DNA of 64,000 nucleotides from Chitinophaga sancti (GTDB lineage: Bacteria > Bacteroidota > Bacteroidia > Chitinophagales > Chitinophagaceae). Positions 43,532 through 52,461 of the stretch are shown here, piece after piece. A program made the translations under genes and the position numbers. How positions within the stretch are numbered: position 1 is the stretch's first letter; the number at the start of each line of letters is the position of its first letter. The stretch spans positions 7,448,501 through 7,512,500 of the forward strand of contig NZ_CP139972.1 of the NCBI RefSeq assembly GCF_034424315.1, given 5' to 3'. A model generated the notes under the pieces. The model searched no databases. It was not told the DNA's origin and was given only the letters and a program-made list of their open reading frames with translations.

Positions 43532-44884
43532 ATGTCTGCAATTGTTGACCTGTCAACTGCCCAGGAGATTATCCAGGATAATCTTGACTATACGCTATTT
43601 TCATGGAGCAAGCAGAAAGGCCTGCAACCCATCGCAGTGAAACATGCGGAAGGCGTGTATTTGTATGATTACGATGATAAACGCTACCTGGATTTTTCAT
43701 CCGGCTTAATGAATGTCAATATCGGTCATGGCAACCAGCGGGTAACTGAAGCAGTCATGAGGCAGATGCAGGCAGTGAGTTATGTCACGCCAGGTTGTGT
43801 TACCGCAGCAAGAGGAGAACTGGGAAAGAAGCTGGCAGCTATTTCCCCTGGGAATTTAACGAAGACATTATTTACCGTTTGTGGCGCGAGCGCTATTGAA
43901 AATGCCGTAAAACTGGCAAGACTTTATACCGGAAGGCATAAGATCATCACCCGTTACCGTGCCTTTCACGGCGCCTCCTATGTAGCCATGAGTGCAGGGG
44001 GTGATCCCCGGAAACTGGCCGTGGATGCGCAGCAGGCCCCGAATTTTGTTCATGTCGAAGACCCTTATTGCTACAGGTGCCCCTGGGGAAAGGAAATGAG
44101 TTCCTGTTCACGGGAATGTGTCAGCCATGTGGAAAGGGTAATCGAATTTGAAGGACCGGAAAATGTAGCGGCGATCCTCATGGAAGGGGAAAGTGGCAGT
44201 TCTGGTTGTATCAAATATCCCCCCGATTACCTGCAAAAGATCAGGGCGATTTGTGATAAACATGGCATCCTGCTCATAGCAGATGAAGTGATGAGTGGAT
44301 TTGGAAGAACAGGAAAATGGTTTGCCTGTGATGTGCATGGCGTAGTTCCCGATATGATTGCGACAGCAAAAGGAATAACAGCAGGTTATTTACCATTGGG
44401 TGCCCTGATAGTAAGTGACCAGATAGCGGCGCATTTTGACGAACGTACATTATGGCTGGGCTTGACTTATTCAGCGCATCCGGTTTGCTGTGCAGCCGGA
44501 GTAGAGGTGTTGCAGATCTATGAAGATGAGCATTTGCTGGAGAACGCAGCGAGGATGGGCGAATATGTGAAGGCAAGGGTCGAGGAGATGAAGACGCAGC
44601 ATCCCAGTATTGGAGATTTTAGAACAACAGGATTATTGGGGTGCATAGAACTGGTAAAGAATCGGGAGACGAAGGAGCCGATGGCGCCGTTTAATGCGAA
44701 GCCGGAGGAAATGATGGTCATGAATAAGGTGGCAGGCCGGATAAAGCAGTTGGGAATGTATGCCTTTGTGAGGTGGAATTATGTATTTATCGCCCCGCCG
44801 CTAAGTATCACGAAAGAGCAGATGGATGAGGGATTAGCGATAATTGATGATGCATTGGGAATAGCGGATGAGTATGTGAGCTGA
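43532..44884 (+). CDS. class III omega-aminotransferase, probably beta-alanine transaminase
   Basis: A 450-residue PLP enzyme. The cofactor Lys is in TAKGITAGYLPLGALIVSD, preceded by LLIADEVMSGFGRTGKW with the ring-binding Asp. The Cys-rich insert PYCYRCPWGKEMSSCSREC is known from a subset of aspartate-aminotransferase-family proteins. Between mmsA and the uracil permease, the likely reaction is beta-alanine plus an oxo acid to malonate semialdehyde. A TTG at 43502 is in frame, but ATG 43532 (MSAIVDLSTAQEI) is the better start. 4-aminobutyrate is an alternative substrate. Confidence 0.87.
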   Translation: MSAIVDLSTAQEIIQDNLDYTLFSWSKQKGLQPIAVKHAEGVYLYDYDDKRYLDFSSGLMNVNIGHGNQRVTEAVMRQMQAVSYVTPGCVTAARGELGKKLAAISPGNLTKTLFTVCGASAIENAVKLARLYTGRHKIITRYRAFHGASYVAMSAGGDPRKLAVDAQQAPNFVHVEDPYCYRCPWGKEMSSCSRECVSHVERVIEFEGPENVAAILMEGESGSSGCIKYPPDYLQKIRAICDKHGILLIADEVMSGFGRTGKWFACDVHGVVPDMIATAKGITAGYLPLGALIVSDQIAAHFDERTLWLGLTYSAHPVCCAAGVEVLQIYEDEHLLENAARMGEYVKARVEEMKTQHPSIGDFRTTGLLGCIELVKNRETKEPMAPFNAKPEEMMVMNKVAGRIKQLGMYAFVRWNYVFIAPPLSITKEQMDEGLAIIDDALGIADEYVS

Positions 44885-44957
44885 GCGTCGGCATAAAAAA
44901 ATAAGAAAACAATTAGTATTTATGCCCGATTTCAATTAAAAAAACAACTCACGTAAT

Positions 44958-46418
44958 ATGCCTACCAATTTGTACAGTGAAGATCTGGCACCCGTACCTG
45001 CCGGCAGCAGGACCTGGAATACCTGGAATTATGCAGCACTCTGGATTAGTATGAGCCTGTGTATCCCCACCTACATGCTTGCCAGTTCGCTGATAGAAGG
45101 AGGTATGAACTGGTGGCAGGCCATCCTCACGATCTTCGCAGGCAATACCGTCGTATTGATTCCCATGATCTTAAATGGTCAGGCAGGCACCAAATACGGC
45201 ATCCCATTCCCTGTATTTGCCCGCGCCAGCTTTGGAACCAAAGGGGCTAATGTGCCGGCGCTGCTAAGGGCCATCGTTGCCTGCGGTTGGTTTGGTATTC
45301 AAACATGGATTGGTGGTTTTGCCATCTACCAGATGCTTCGGCTATGGATCCCGGCATTGGAACAATTGCCCTTGGTATTCCCCGCTTCCTGGGGATTGGC
45401 AACTGGTCCGGCAATCTGTTTTATTCTTTTCTGGATACTGAATATGTATGTCGTGTATTTAGGCATCGACAGCATAAAAAAATTATTGGTTTTCAAAGCG
45501 ATTTTCCTGCCTGTGGCGGCACTGGCTTTACTATACTGGGCCATTCATGCAGTAAGTGGTGGATTAGGCCCTATCCTTACACAGCCGTCAAAGTTCACAA
45601 ACGCCGCTTCATTCTGGGCATTCTTCATTCCCGGGTTAACTGGTATGGTGGGCTTTTGGGCTACGCTGTCATTGAACATTCCTGATTTTACACGATATGC
45701 ACGCAGTCAGCAGGCCCAGGTAAAAGGGCAGGCACTTGGATTACCTACATCCATGACATTGTTTTCATTCATTGGTGTGGTGGTTACATCAGCTACGACA
45801 ATCGTATATGGCACAACGATCTGGGATCCGGTTGTACTGGCTGGTAAATTTGATAATAAAGTACTGGTGAGTATAGCAATGATAGCGGTGGCGATATCAA
45901 CACTGGCTACTAACATAGCAGCGAATATTGTAAGTCCTGCCAATGATTTTGCACACCTGAATCCTGCGAAGATCAGTTTCCGTACGGGAGGCTTTATCAC
46001 AGGAATTATTGGGATCCTCATATTCCCCTGGAAACTGGTAGCTGATCCGAGTGGATATATATTTACCTGGCTGGTGGGGTATTCCAGTTTGCTGGGTCCA
46101 GTAGGAGGGATCATGATAGCAGATTATTACATGCTGCGGAGACAGCAACTGGAATTGGATGAATTGTATCAGCATGATGGCAGGTATAGTTATAGGAATG
46201 GGTATAACAGGTATGCAATGCTGGCATTACTGTTAGGGATTGCACCGAATATACCAGGTTTCCTGGCAACAATACATGTGATAGCTGCGGATGCATTGCC
46301 GGGATGGATAATTGGGATGTACAGTTATGCGTGGTTTGTGGGGTTCTTTGTTTCAGGGATTGGGTATATGTTGATGATGCGGTCAGTAAGAGCGGTGGAG
46401 TATGTGGCTGCGAAGTAG
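44958..46418 (+). CDS. NCS1-family nucleobase permease
   Basis: A 486-residue membrane protein with twelve predicted helices. NCS1 motifs: WNYAALWISMSLCIPTYMLA, NWWQAILTIFAGNTVVLIPM, GTKYGIPFPVFARASFGTKG, and IACGWFGIQTW-like VACGWFGIQTWIGG. NCS1 carriers import uracil, thymine, allantoin or hydantoins with Na+ or H+. The position among uracil degradation genes makes uracil/thymine the best guess. The 404-base gap after it carries a tandem repeat. Confidence 0.9.
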   Translation: MPTNLYSEDLAPVPAGSRTWNTWNYAALWISMSLCIPTYMLASSLIEGGMNWWQAILTIFAGNTVVLIPMILNGQAGTKYGIPFPVFARASFGTKGANVPALLRAIVACGWFGIQTWIGGFAIYQMLRLWIPALEQLPLVFPASWGLATGPAICFILFWILNMYVVYLGIDSIKKLLVFKAIFLPVAALALLYWAIHAVSGGLGPILTQPSKFTNAASFWAFFIPGLTGMVGFWATLSLNIPDFTRYARSQQAQVKGQALGLPTSMTLFSFIGVVVTSATTIVYGTTIWDPVVLAGKFDNKVLVSIAMIAVAISTLATNIAANIVSPANDFAHLNPAKISFRTGGFITGIIGILIFPWKLVADPSGYIFTWLVGYSSLLGPVGGIMIADYYMLRRQQLELDELYQHDGRYSYRNGYNRYAMLALLLGIAPNIPGFLATIHVIAADALPGWIIGMYSYAWFVGFFVSGIGYMLMMRSVRAVEYVAAK

Positions 46419-46532
46419 GTGAGGGAGTAGAGTTGGAAGTAGGATTGGATGGGAGCGGCGGAAAGTAGGACCGATAATTAGCGGCGGAAAGTTGAGCAGG
46501 AAAAGCATTGGTGTAGTCGTCTTTGAATGATT

Positions 46533-46767
46533 GAATGCTTTAATTGTGAAAATGGTTTATACTGGTGAGGTGACTTTTTTTGATTTATAGAATGCTTTAA
46601 TTGTGAAAATGGTTTATACTGATGAGGCAAATTTCTTTGATTTATAGAATGCTTTAATTGTGAAAATGATTTATACTGGGGAGGTAACTTTTTTTGAATT
46701 ATAGAATGGCTTTAATTGTGAAATGGTCTATACTGGTGAGACAACGTTTTTTTGATTTATAGAATAC
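46533..46767. repeat. 57-bp tandem repeat, four full copies
   Basis: Units start at 46533, 46590, 46647 and 46704, each beginning GAATGCTTTAATTGTGAAAA or a near copy, with a partial fifth at 46762. Units differ by several substitutions, so the array is not recent. It fills most of the 404-base gap between the permease and dihydropyrimidinase genes; before it lies a direct repeat of AGCGGCGGAAAGT (from about 46455). The unit has no long open frame. Confidence 0.85.
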
Positions 46768-46822
46768 CTGGTTTGTGATATTGATTTTCCATCGCTAACG
46801 CGAACAATAAAATCTATCGAAT

Positions 46823-48205
46823 ATGTCACTGCTGATTAAAAACGGAAGAATCATTACAGCTGCCGATGATTACATCGCGGATATTTTTATAGAAGGAGAA
46901 GTAATCACCGCCATCGGTAAAAACCTTCCATTCAATGCTACCCGGGAAATAGACGCCGACGGCAAACTAATTTTCCCCGGCGGCATCGACCCGCATGTCC
47001 ACCTGGCCATGCCATTCATGGGTACCTTCTCCAGTGACACCCACGAAACCGGCACCCGCGCCGCCTTATTTGGCGGCACCACCACCGTTATTGATTTTGT
47101 ACTACAAACACAAGGTCATTCACTAAAAGAAGCACTCGACGACTGGAATAGCCGTGCCCGTGGTACCGCAGTTGGAGATTACAGTTTCCACATGGCAGTG
47201 ACGGACTTCAATGAGAACACAAAAACAGAAATAAAAACCATGATAGAGGAAGAAGGCATCACTTCTTTCAAAACATTCATGGCCTACAAAGGTGCTTTGA
47301 TGATAGACGACAGGCAGATGGTCGCACTGATGCAGGAAGTCAAAAAACATGGTGGAATGGTTACAGTCCATGCCACCAACGGAGATGTGATAGATTACCT
47401 GGTAGCACAAAACAGAGCAAACGGTAATTTATCTCCCCGTTATCATTACATTTCCCAGCCAGAAGTCACCGAAGCAGAGGCCTCCGGCCGCTTTGCAGAT
47501 CTATCAAATTATACAGGCTGCCCTGGCTATATCGTACACCTCACCTGCGAAGGAGCGCTGAATGCAGTGCGCAATGCCACCCGGCGCAATCAGCACGTAT
47601 TTGTAGAGACCTGTATTCAATACCTGTTACTGGACAGGTCTTATTATGAAAGGGGATTTGAAAGTGCAAAATGGGTAATGAGTCCGCCATTGCGGGAGCC
47701 CAAAGATCAGGCTACACTCTGGGCAGGCATTAATCAGGGCCTGGTAAATGTGGTAGCTACAGATCATTGCCCGTTTATGTGGGAGCAGAAATTGATGGGT
47801 AAGGATGATTTTTCAAAGATTCCGAATGGCCATCCGGCAATAGAGAACAGGATGGAATTATTATATAGTGAAGGCGTGCATGGAAAAAGGATTTCACTCA
47901 ACAAATTTGTGGAAGTAGCATGTACAAATCCGGCAAAGATATTTGGGATGTTTCCGCGCAAAGGCACGATTGGGATAGGAAGTGATGCGGACCTGGTGAT
48001 CTTTGATCCGAATGAAGCGCATGTGTTGTCGGTAAGCGGTCATCACATGAATGTGGATTACTCTGCGTATGAGGGCTGGCCTGTTACAGGTAAGGTGAAG
48101 ATGGTGTTGTTGCGGGGGCAGGTGGCGATAGAGAATGGAGAGTGTTTGCTGGAGAAAGGAGCAGGGAAGTTTATTAAAAGGGATAAAGTGAAGGGATTTA
48201 TTTAG
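46823..48205 (+). CDS. hydA: dihydropyrimidinase (D-hydantoinase family)
   Basis: A 460-residue cyclic amidohydrolase that opens dihydrouracil to N-carbamoyl-beta-alanine. The zinc site is intact: GGIDPHVHLAMPF (HxH), FKTFMAYKGALMID with the Lys that is carbamylated, VTVHATNGD and GYIVHLTCEG (His ligands), and VVATDHCPF (Asp). Length matches the family. The order permease, HydA, ureidopropionase, PreT, PreA follows the pathway. The coding strand turns from C-rich at the 5' end to G-rich at the 3' end. Confidence 0.93.
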   Translation: MSLLIKNGRIITAADDYIADIFIEGEVITAIGKNLPFNATREIDADGKLIFPGGIDPHVHLAMPFMGTFSSDTHETGTRAALFGGTTTVIDFVLQTQGHSLKEALDDWNSRARGTAVGDYSFHMAVTDFNENTKTEIKTMIEEEGITSFKTFMAYKGALMIDDRQMVALMQEVKKHGGMVTVHATNGDVIDYLVAQNRANGNLSPRYHYISQPEVTEAEASGRFADLSNYTGCPGYIVHLTCEGALNAVRNATRRNQHVFVETCIQYLLLDRSYYERGFESAKWVMSPPLREPKDQATLWAGINQGLVNVVATDHCPFMWEQKLMGKDDFSKIPNGHPAIENRMELLYSEGVHGKRISLNKFVEVACTNPAKIFGMFPRKGTIGIGSDADLVIFDPNEAHVLSVSGHHMNVDYSAYEGWPVTGKVKMVLLRGQVAIENGECLLEKGAGKFIKRDKVKGFI

Positions 48206-48272
48206 AACGTATTTCATAATAGGTGTTTCCGGCTGATAATCAATGCATGAATATTAATTATGAAATGAGTTC
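48205..48272. repeat. second copy of the palindromic intergenic element
   Basis: Arms GAACGTATTTCATAA (48205-48219) and TTATGAAATGAGTTC (48258-48272) match at 13 of 15 positions. The centre keeps TGATAATCAAT, as at 43418. It overlaps the last base of the dihydropyrimidinase stop codon. Confidence 0.75.
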
Positions 48273-48310
48273 AAGTTGAAATTTAGAAGAAAGCAAAAAG
48301 CATTTATTTA

Positions 48311-48633
48311 TTATCTATAAAGAAAGCAACAGCATTTGATCGTTTGTTATCTATAAAAAAAGCAACAGCATTTGATCATTGTTATCTATAAATAAAGTAA
48401 CAGCATTTGATCGTTTGTTATCTATAAAGAAAGCAACAGCATTTGATCGTTTGTTATCTATAAATAAAGTAACAGCATTTGATCATTGCTATCTATAAAT
48501 AAAGTAACAGCATTTGATCGTTTGTTATCTATAAAGAAAGTAGCAGCATTTGATCATTGTTATCTATAAAGAAAGCAACAGCATTTGATCATTGTTTTCT
48601 AAAAAAAAGTAACAGCATTTGATCGTTTGTTAC
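48311..48633. repeat. 35-36-bp tandem repeat, nine copies
   Basis: The core CAGCATTTGATC begins at 48330, 48366, 48401, 48437, 48473, 48508, 48544, 48579 and 48613, spacing 34-36. Units alternate between two forms (TGATCGTTTG and TGATCATTG). The array fills the gap between dihydropyrimidinase and beta-ureidopropionase. There are no unique spacers, so it is not a CRISPR array. Confidence 0.9.
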
Positions 48634-48692
48634 CTCCCAAATAAGCAATAAGCAATAGGCATTACCATTATTAACCAAAACCATACAATCCC

Positions 48693-49559
48693 ATGTCACG
48701 CATCATTAAATCAGGGCTAATCCAGATGAGCTTACCGAAGACTGAAGGCGAAGGTACCATTGAAGAAATCAAAGAAGCCATGTTCCAAAAACATGTGCCA
48801 CTGATAGAGGCAGCGGGAGAGCAAGGAGTGCAGATCCTTTGTCTGCAGGAAATTTTCAACACCCCTTATTTCTGCCCCGGTCAGAACAGCGATTGGTACC
48901 AATCCGCAGAACCGGTACCTGGCCCCACTACAGAACGTATGGCAGCATACGCAGCAAAGTACAATATGGTGATCATCGTACCAGTCTATGAAAAAGAGCA
49001 GGCAGGGGTATTGTACAACACAGCAGCGATCATTGATGCTGATGGAAAATATTTAGGAAAATATAGAAAGAATCATATACCACATACATCCGGTTTCTGG
49101 GAAAAGTTTTTCTTCAAACCAGGGAACCTGGGCTATCCTGTATTTCAGACCCGGTATGCGAAAGTGGGCATATACATCTGTTATGACCGGCATTTTCCGG
49201 ACGGCGCGCGTGTATTGGGATTGAATGGTGCAGAGATCGTATATAACCCTTCTGCCACAGTCGCAGGCTTGTCTCAGTATCTCTGGAAACTGGAGCAGCC
49301 GGCGCATGCAGCAGCCAATGGGTATTTCATGGGATGTATTAATAGAGTAGGAGAAGAGAAGCCTTGGAACTTAGGGAAGTTTTATGGTTCTTCTTATTTC
49401 GTGGACCCAAGAGGGCAGATTTTTGCACAGGCCTCAGAAGATAAAGATGAGTTGCTGGTGGCAGAATTTGATTTGGGGATGATAGATGAAGTGCGGAGTG
49501 TATGGCAGTTTTTCAGAGACCGGAGGCCGGAGACGTATGGAAAATTGACAGAGTTGTGA
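48693..49559 (+). CDS. beta-ureidopropionase-like carbon-nitrogen hydrolase
   Basis: A 288-residue nitrilase-superfamily enzyme that hydrolyses N-carbamoyl-beta-alanine to beta-alanine, ammonia and CO2. The triad is visible: Glu in LCLQEIFNTPYF, Lys in KYRKNHIPH, Cys in GIYICYDRHFPDGARVLG. Its length and the LWKLEQPAHAAANGYFMGCI segment fit N-carbamoyl-amide hydrolases closely related to plant N-carbamoylputrescine amidase, but the flanking genes favour the pyrimidine substrate. It is 60 bases before preT. Confidence 0.9.
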   Translation: MSRIIKSGLIQMSLPKTEGEGTIEEIKEAMFQKHVPLIEAAGEQGVQILCLQEIFNTPYFCPGQNSDWYQSAEPVPGPTTERMAAYAAKYNMVIIVPVYEKEQAGVLYNTAAIIDADGKYLGKYRKNHIPHTSGFWEKFFFKPGNLGYPVFQTRYAKVGIYICYDRHFPDGARVLGLNGAEIVYNPSATVAGLSQYLWKLEQPAHAAANGYFMGCINRVGEEKPWNLGKFYGSSYFVDPRGQIFAQASEDKDELLVAEFDLGMIDEVRSVWQFFRDRRPETYGKLTEL

Positions 49560-49619
49560 GTCGTTCGTTTGTTCAAAAGACACTCCGTTCTCACAATTAC
49601 AGACCTTTAAACTTTTATT

Positions 49620-50948
49620 ATGGCCCTTCGTAATAACAGGTTAACAAACGAGGAATACGACGAGCATTTCAGCGACATCCATCCTCCCTTCGAAACACAC
49701 AATGCAGCATTGGTAGAAGCCAATCGTTGCCTGTTCTGCTATGATGCGCCCTGTACGAAAAGCTGCCCCACCAGCATCAATGTACCCAAATTCATTAAAC
49801 AGATCACCACAGAAAATTTAAAAGGCGCAGCCTACACCATTTTCTCTGCCAACATCATGGGAGGAGGCTGTTCAAAAGTATGCCCTGTAGAAAAATTGTG
49901 CGAAGGTGCCTGTGTATACAACCTCATGGAGGAAGCGCCTATTCCCATTGCAAAACTGCAACGTTATGCTACCGAGCGGGCTATTCATGAAAAATGGCCA
50001 TTATTCACCAGGCAGGCTTCCAATGGCAAAAAAGTCGCCGTAATTGGTGCAGGGCCGGCAGGCCTGAGTTGTGCACATGCCTTATCCAGGGAAGGAGTGG
50101 AGGTAACGATCTATGAAAAGGAAGGCAAGGGCGGTGGATTAATGACCTATGGCATTGCGGCTTATAAAGTGACACCTCAGTTTTGCCAGGAGGAAGTGGA
50201 TTATATCACTTCATTAGGAGGCATCCATGTATTGTATAATATGCAATTGGGCAAAGATGTATTACTGGAAACGTTACAGCAGGAATACGATGCTGTATAC
50301 CTGGCTTTTGGTGTTGGTATGGCCAGGCAATTAGCCATCTCCGGAGAGCAGTTGAACGGGGTTGTTGATGCGATTCGTTTTATCTATGAAATCCGTACCA
50401 AGGGCTATCCGGAGGTGCCGGTAGGAGAATCGGTGGCCGTGATTGGTCTGGGGATGACTGCGATTGATGCAGCAACGCAGGCAATGCGCTTAGGCGCAAA
50501 AGAGGTGACACTGGTATATAGAAGAACGGAGGCAGAAATGCCTTGTACCGCAGCGGAATTGAATATCGCCAAACTGGATGGGTGTAATATTATCTGGCTG
50601 GCAGCACCAAAGGAGATCGTGGGAGAAAACGGACATGTGAAAACCCTGGTGTGTGAGGTGATGCGCCTGGATGAGAGAAAGTTACCGGTGGGTACGGGAG
50701 AGCTGATCTCGTTAAATGTAGATATGGTGATTAAGGCGACGGGGCAGTTGCCGTATACGATGGCTGCGCCGAAGATAGATAATGAGCATGGCAGGGTGTT
50801 GATAAATGAGCATGCGGCGACTAATTTGCCAGGTGTGTTTGCAGGTGGGGATTGTGTGAATGGGGGGAAGGAAGTAGTGGATGCGGTGCAGGCAGGGAAG
50901 GAGGGAGCGAAGGCGATATTGAAGTATTTGTTTAGAGAGGTGGAATAG
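49620..50948 (+). CDS. preT: NAD-dependent dihydropyrimidine dehydrogenase subunit PreT
   Basis: A 442-residue flavoprotein related to the small subunit of glutamate synthase. The N-terminal iron-sulfur region has CLFCYDAPCTKSCPTSINVP and CSKVCPVEKLCEGACVY. FAD and NAD sites follow: VAVIGAGPAGLSCAHALSRE near residue 140, and VAVIGLGMTAIDAATQAMRL near 280. FAGGDCVNGGKEVVDAVQAG is the C-terminal FAD segment. It passes electrons from NADH to PreA for reduction of uracil and thymine. A 172-base repeat-filled gap separates it from preA. Confidence 0.92.
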   Translation: MALRNNRLTNEEYDEHFSDIHPPFETHNAALVEANRCLFCYDAPCTKSCPTSINVPKFIKQITTENLKGAAYTIFSANIMGGGCSKVCPVEKLCEGACVYNLMEEAPIPIAKLQRYATERAIHEKWPLFTRQASNGKKVAVIGAGPAGLSCAHALSREGVEVTIYEKEGKGGGLMTYGIAAYKVTPQFCQEEVDYITSLGGIHVLYNMQLGKDVLLETLQQEYDAVYLAFGVGMARQLAISGEQLNGVVDAIRFIYEIRTKGYPEVPVGESVAVIGLGMTAIDAATQAMRLGAKEVTLVYRRTEAEMPCTAAELNIAKLDGCNIIWLAAPKEIVGENGHVKTLVCEVMRLDERKLPVGTGELISLNVDMVIKATGQLPYTMAAPKIDNEHGRVLINEHAATNLPGVFAGGDCVNGGKEVVDAVQAGKEGAKAILKYLFREVE

Positions 50949-50958
50949 AGGAAGTGTA

Positions 50959-51120
50959 AATTGAATCCTGTTTCAGAGGCAATTTACCTGTTTGGAATTC
51001 AATTATCTGTTTTAGATTCAATTATCTGCTTCAAATTCAATCTGCCTGCTTCAAATTAAATTACCTGTTTCAGATCCAGTTACCTGCTTCAAAAATAATT
51101 TACTATTTCAATCCTAATTT
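50959..51120. repeat. 19-20-bp tandem repeat, about eight copies
   Basis: Units near AATTACCTGTTTCAGATTC start at 50959, 50981, 51001, 51020, 51039, 51059, 51078 and 51097. They fill the whole preT-preA gap up to the preA ATG. Copies are diverged. Confidence 0.8.
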
Positions 51121-52389
51121 ATGGCAGACCTTTCAACCAATTTCCTGGGCATCAAATCACCCAACCCTTTCTGGTTGGCCAGCGCACCACCCACCGATAA
51201 ACAGGTCAACGTTCTCAGGGCATTCGAAGCCGGCTGGGGCGGCGTCGTATGGAAAACCTTAGGCAGCCAGGTGAAAAATGTCTCCTCCCGGTACTCCTCC
51301 GTAGATTATAACGGCTACCGTATTATGGGCCTCAATAATATTGAACTTATCAGCGATCGTCCTTTAGACATCAACCTGAAAGAAATCAAAGAATGCATCC
51401 GGTTATTCCCCGACCGTGCCATGATTGTATCCCTAATGGCTGATAATAACCGGGAAAGCTGGCATGAATTAATCAAACAAGTAGAAGACACCGGCGCACA
51501 TGGCCTGGAACTGAATTTCGGTTGCCCCCATGGAATGACGGAACGAGGTATGGGAGCCGCAGTAGGACAGGATCCGGAAATAGCAAAGATGGTGGTAGAA
51601 TGGGTAATGGAAGCTGCACATATTCCGGTCATTACAAAACTAACGCCTAATGTACATTCCGTCGTTCCCACAGGAAGAGCTGCGGTAGCGGGAGGCACCC
51701 ATGCATTATCCCTGATTAATACCATCCAGTCAGTAACAGGGGTAGACTTAGACACTTTTGTACCCAATCCTAATGTAGGTGGCAAATCTACATTCGGTGG
51801 TTATTGTGGACCTGCTGTAAAACCCATTGCACTAAAGTTTTTAACGACGATCAGCCAGGATCCGCTTACCTCAAAGGTGCCGGTTTCTGGTATTGGTGGG
51901 ATCAGTACCTGGCGCGATGCGGTAGAATTTATGTTACTCGGCGCTACCAGCTTGCAGGTGTGTACAGCAGCTATGCGATATGGGTTCAGGATTATTGAAG
52001 ACTTGTGTGAAGGATTGAATAACTGGATGGATGAGAAGGGGTTTGCTACTATTTATGATTTTATTGGTAAATCAGTGCCGACATTGACGCATTGGGAGGA
52101 GCTGGATATTAATTATCATATAGTGGCGAATATCAACCAGGATAAGTGTATTCATTGTGGTTTGTGTTATATCAGTTGTGAAGATGGTTCACACCAGGCG
52201 ATTAGCTTGTCTTATGGCAAGCCGTATAATACGTATGCTATTAAAGAGGATGAATGCGTGGGGTGTAACTTGTGTAAGCTGGTATGCCCGGTGGATAATT
52301 GTATTACGATGAAGGAGCAACGGCATGGAGACGAATATTTGAACTGGAAGGAGTTTCAGCGGAGGGGATTGCCATTGAATGACCATTGA
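51121..52389 (+). CDS. preA: dihydropyrimidine dehydrogenase subunit PreA
   Basis: A 422-residue enzyme that reduces uracil or thymine with electrons from PreT. Residues about 1-310 are a dihydroorotate-dehydrogenase-like FMN barrel: SPNPFWLASAPPTDK, the NFGCPHGMTERGMGAAVGQD loop with the catalytic Cys region, ITKLTPNV, and VSGIGGISTWRDAVEFMLLG. The C-terminus carries two 4Fe-4S motifs, CIHCGLCYISCEDG and CVGCNLCKLVCPVDNC. It is the last gene of the locus; a short hairpin follows at 52426. Confidence 0.93.
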   Translation: MADLSTNFLGIKSPNPFWLASAPPTDKQVNVLRAFEAGWGGVVWKTLGSQVKNVSSRYSSVDYNGYRIMGLNNIELISDRPLDINLKEIKECIRLFPDRAMIVSLMADNNRESWHELIKQVEDTGAHGLELNFGCPHGMTERGMGAAVGQDPEIAKMVVEWVMEAAHIPVITKLTPNVHSVVPTGRAAVAGGTHALSLINTIQSVTGVDLDTFVPNPNVGGKSTFGGYCGPAVKPIALKFLTTISQDPLTSKVPVSGIGGISTWRDAVEFMLLGATSLQVCTAAMRYGFRIIEDLCEGLNNWMDEKGFATIYDFIGKSVPTLTHWEELDINYHIVANINQDKCIHCGLCYISCEDGSHQAISLSYGKPYNTYAIKEDECVGCNLCKLVCPVDNCITMKEQRHGDEYLNWKEFQRRGLPLNDH

Positions 52390-52425
52390 GGAATAAAGGG
52401 GGGATAATAAAACCATGTGTAATGA

Positions 52426-52459
52426 AAACCTTTTTCAGGAAAAAGAGGTTATATCAAAC
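52426..52459. repeat. half copy of the dispersed palindromic repeat at a deletion junction
   Basis: AAAGAGGTTATATCAAA (52443-52459) equals the left arm of the element at 39490, but no right arm follows; SusD-like coding sequence begins at once. The bases before it (AACCTTTTTC, from about 52427) pair with GAAAAAGAGGTT to make a hairpin that may end preA transcription. Confidence 0.65.
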
Positions 52460-52461
52460 TT

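Noticed and set aside
48311..48633. Possible CRISPR array
   Set aside because: The units abut and there are no unique spacers between them; no cas genes are near.
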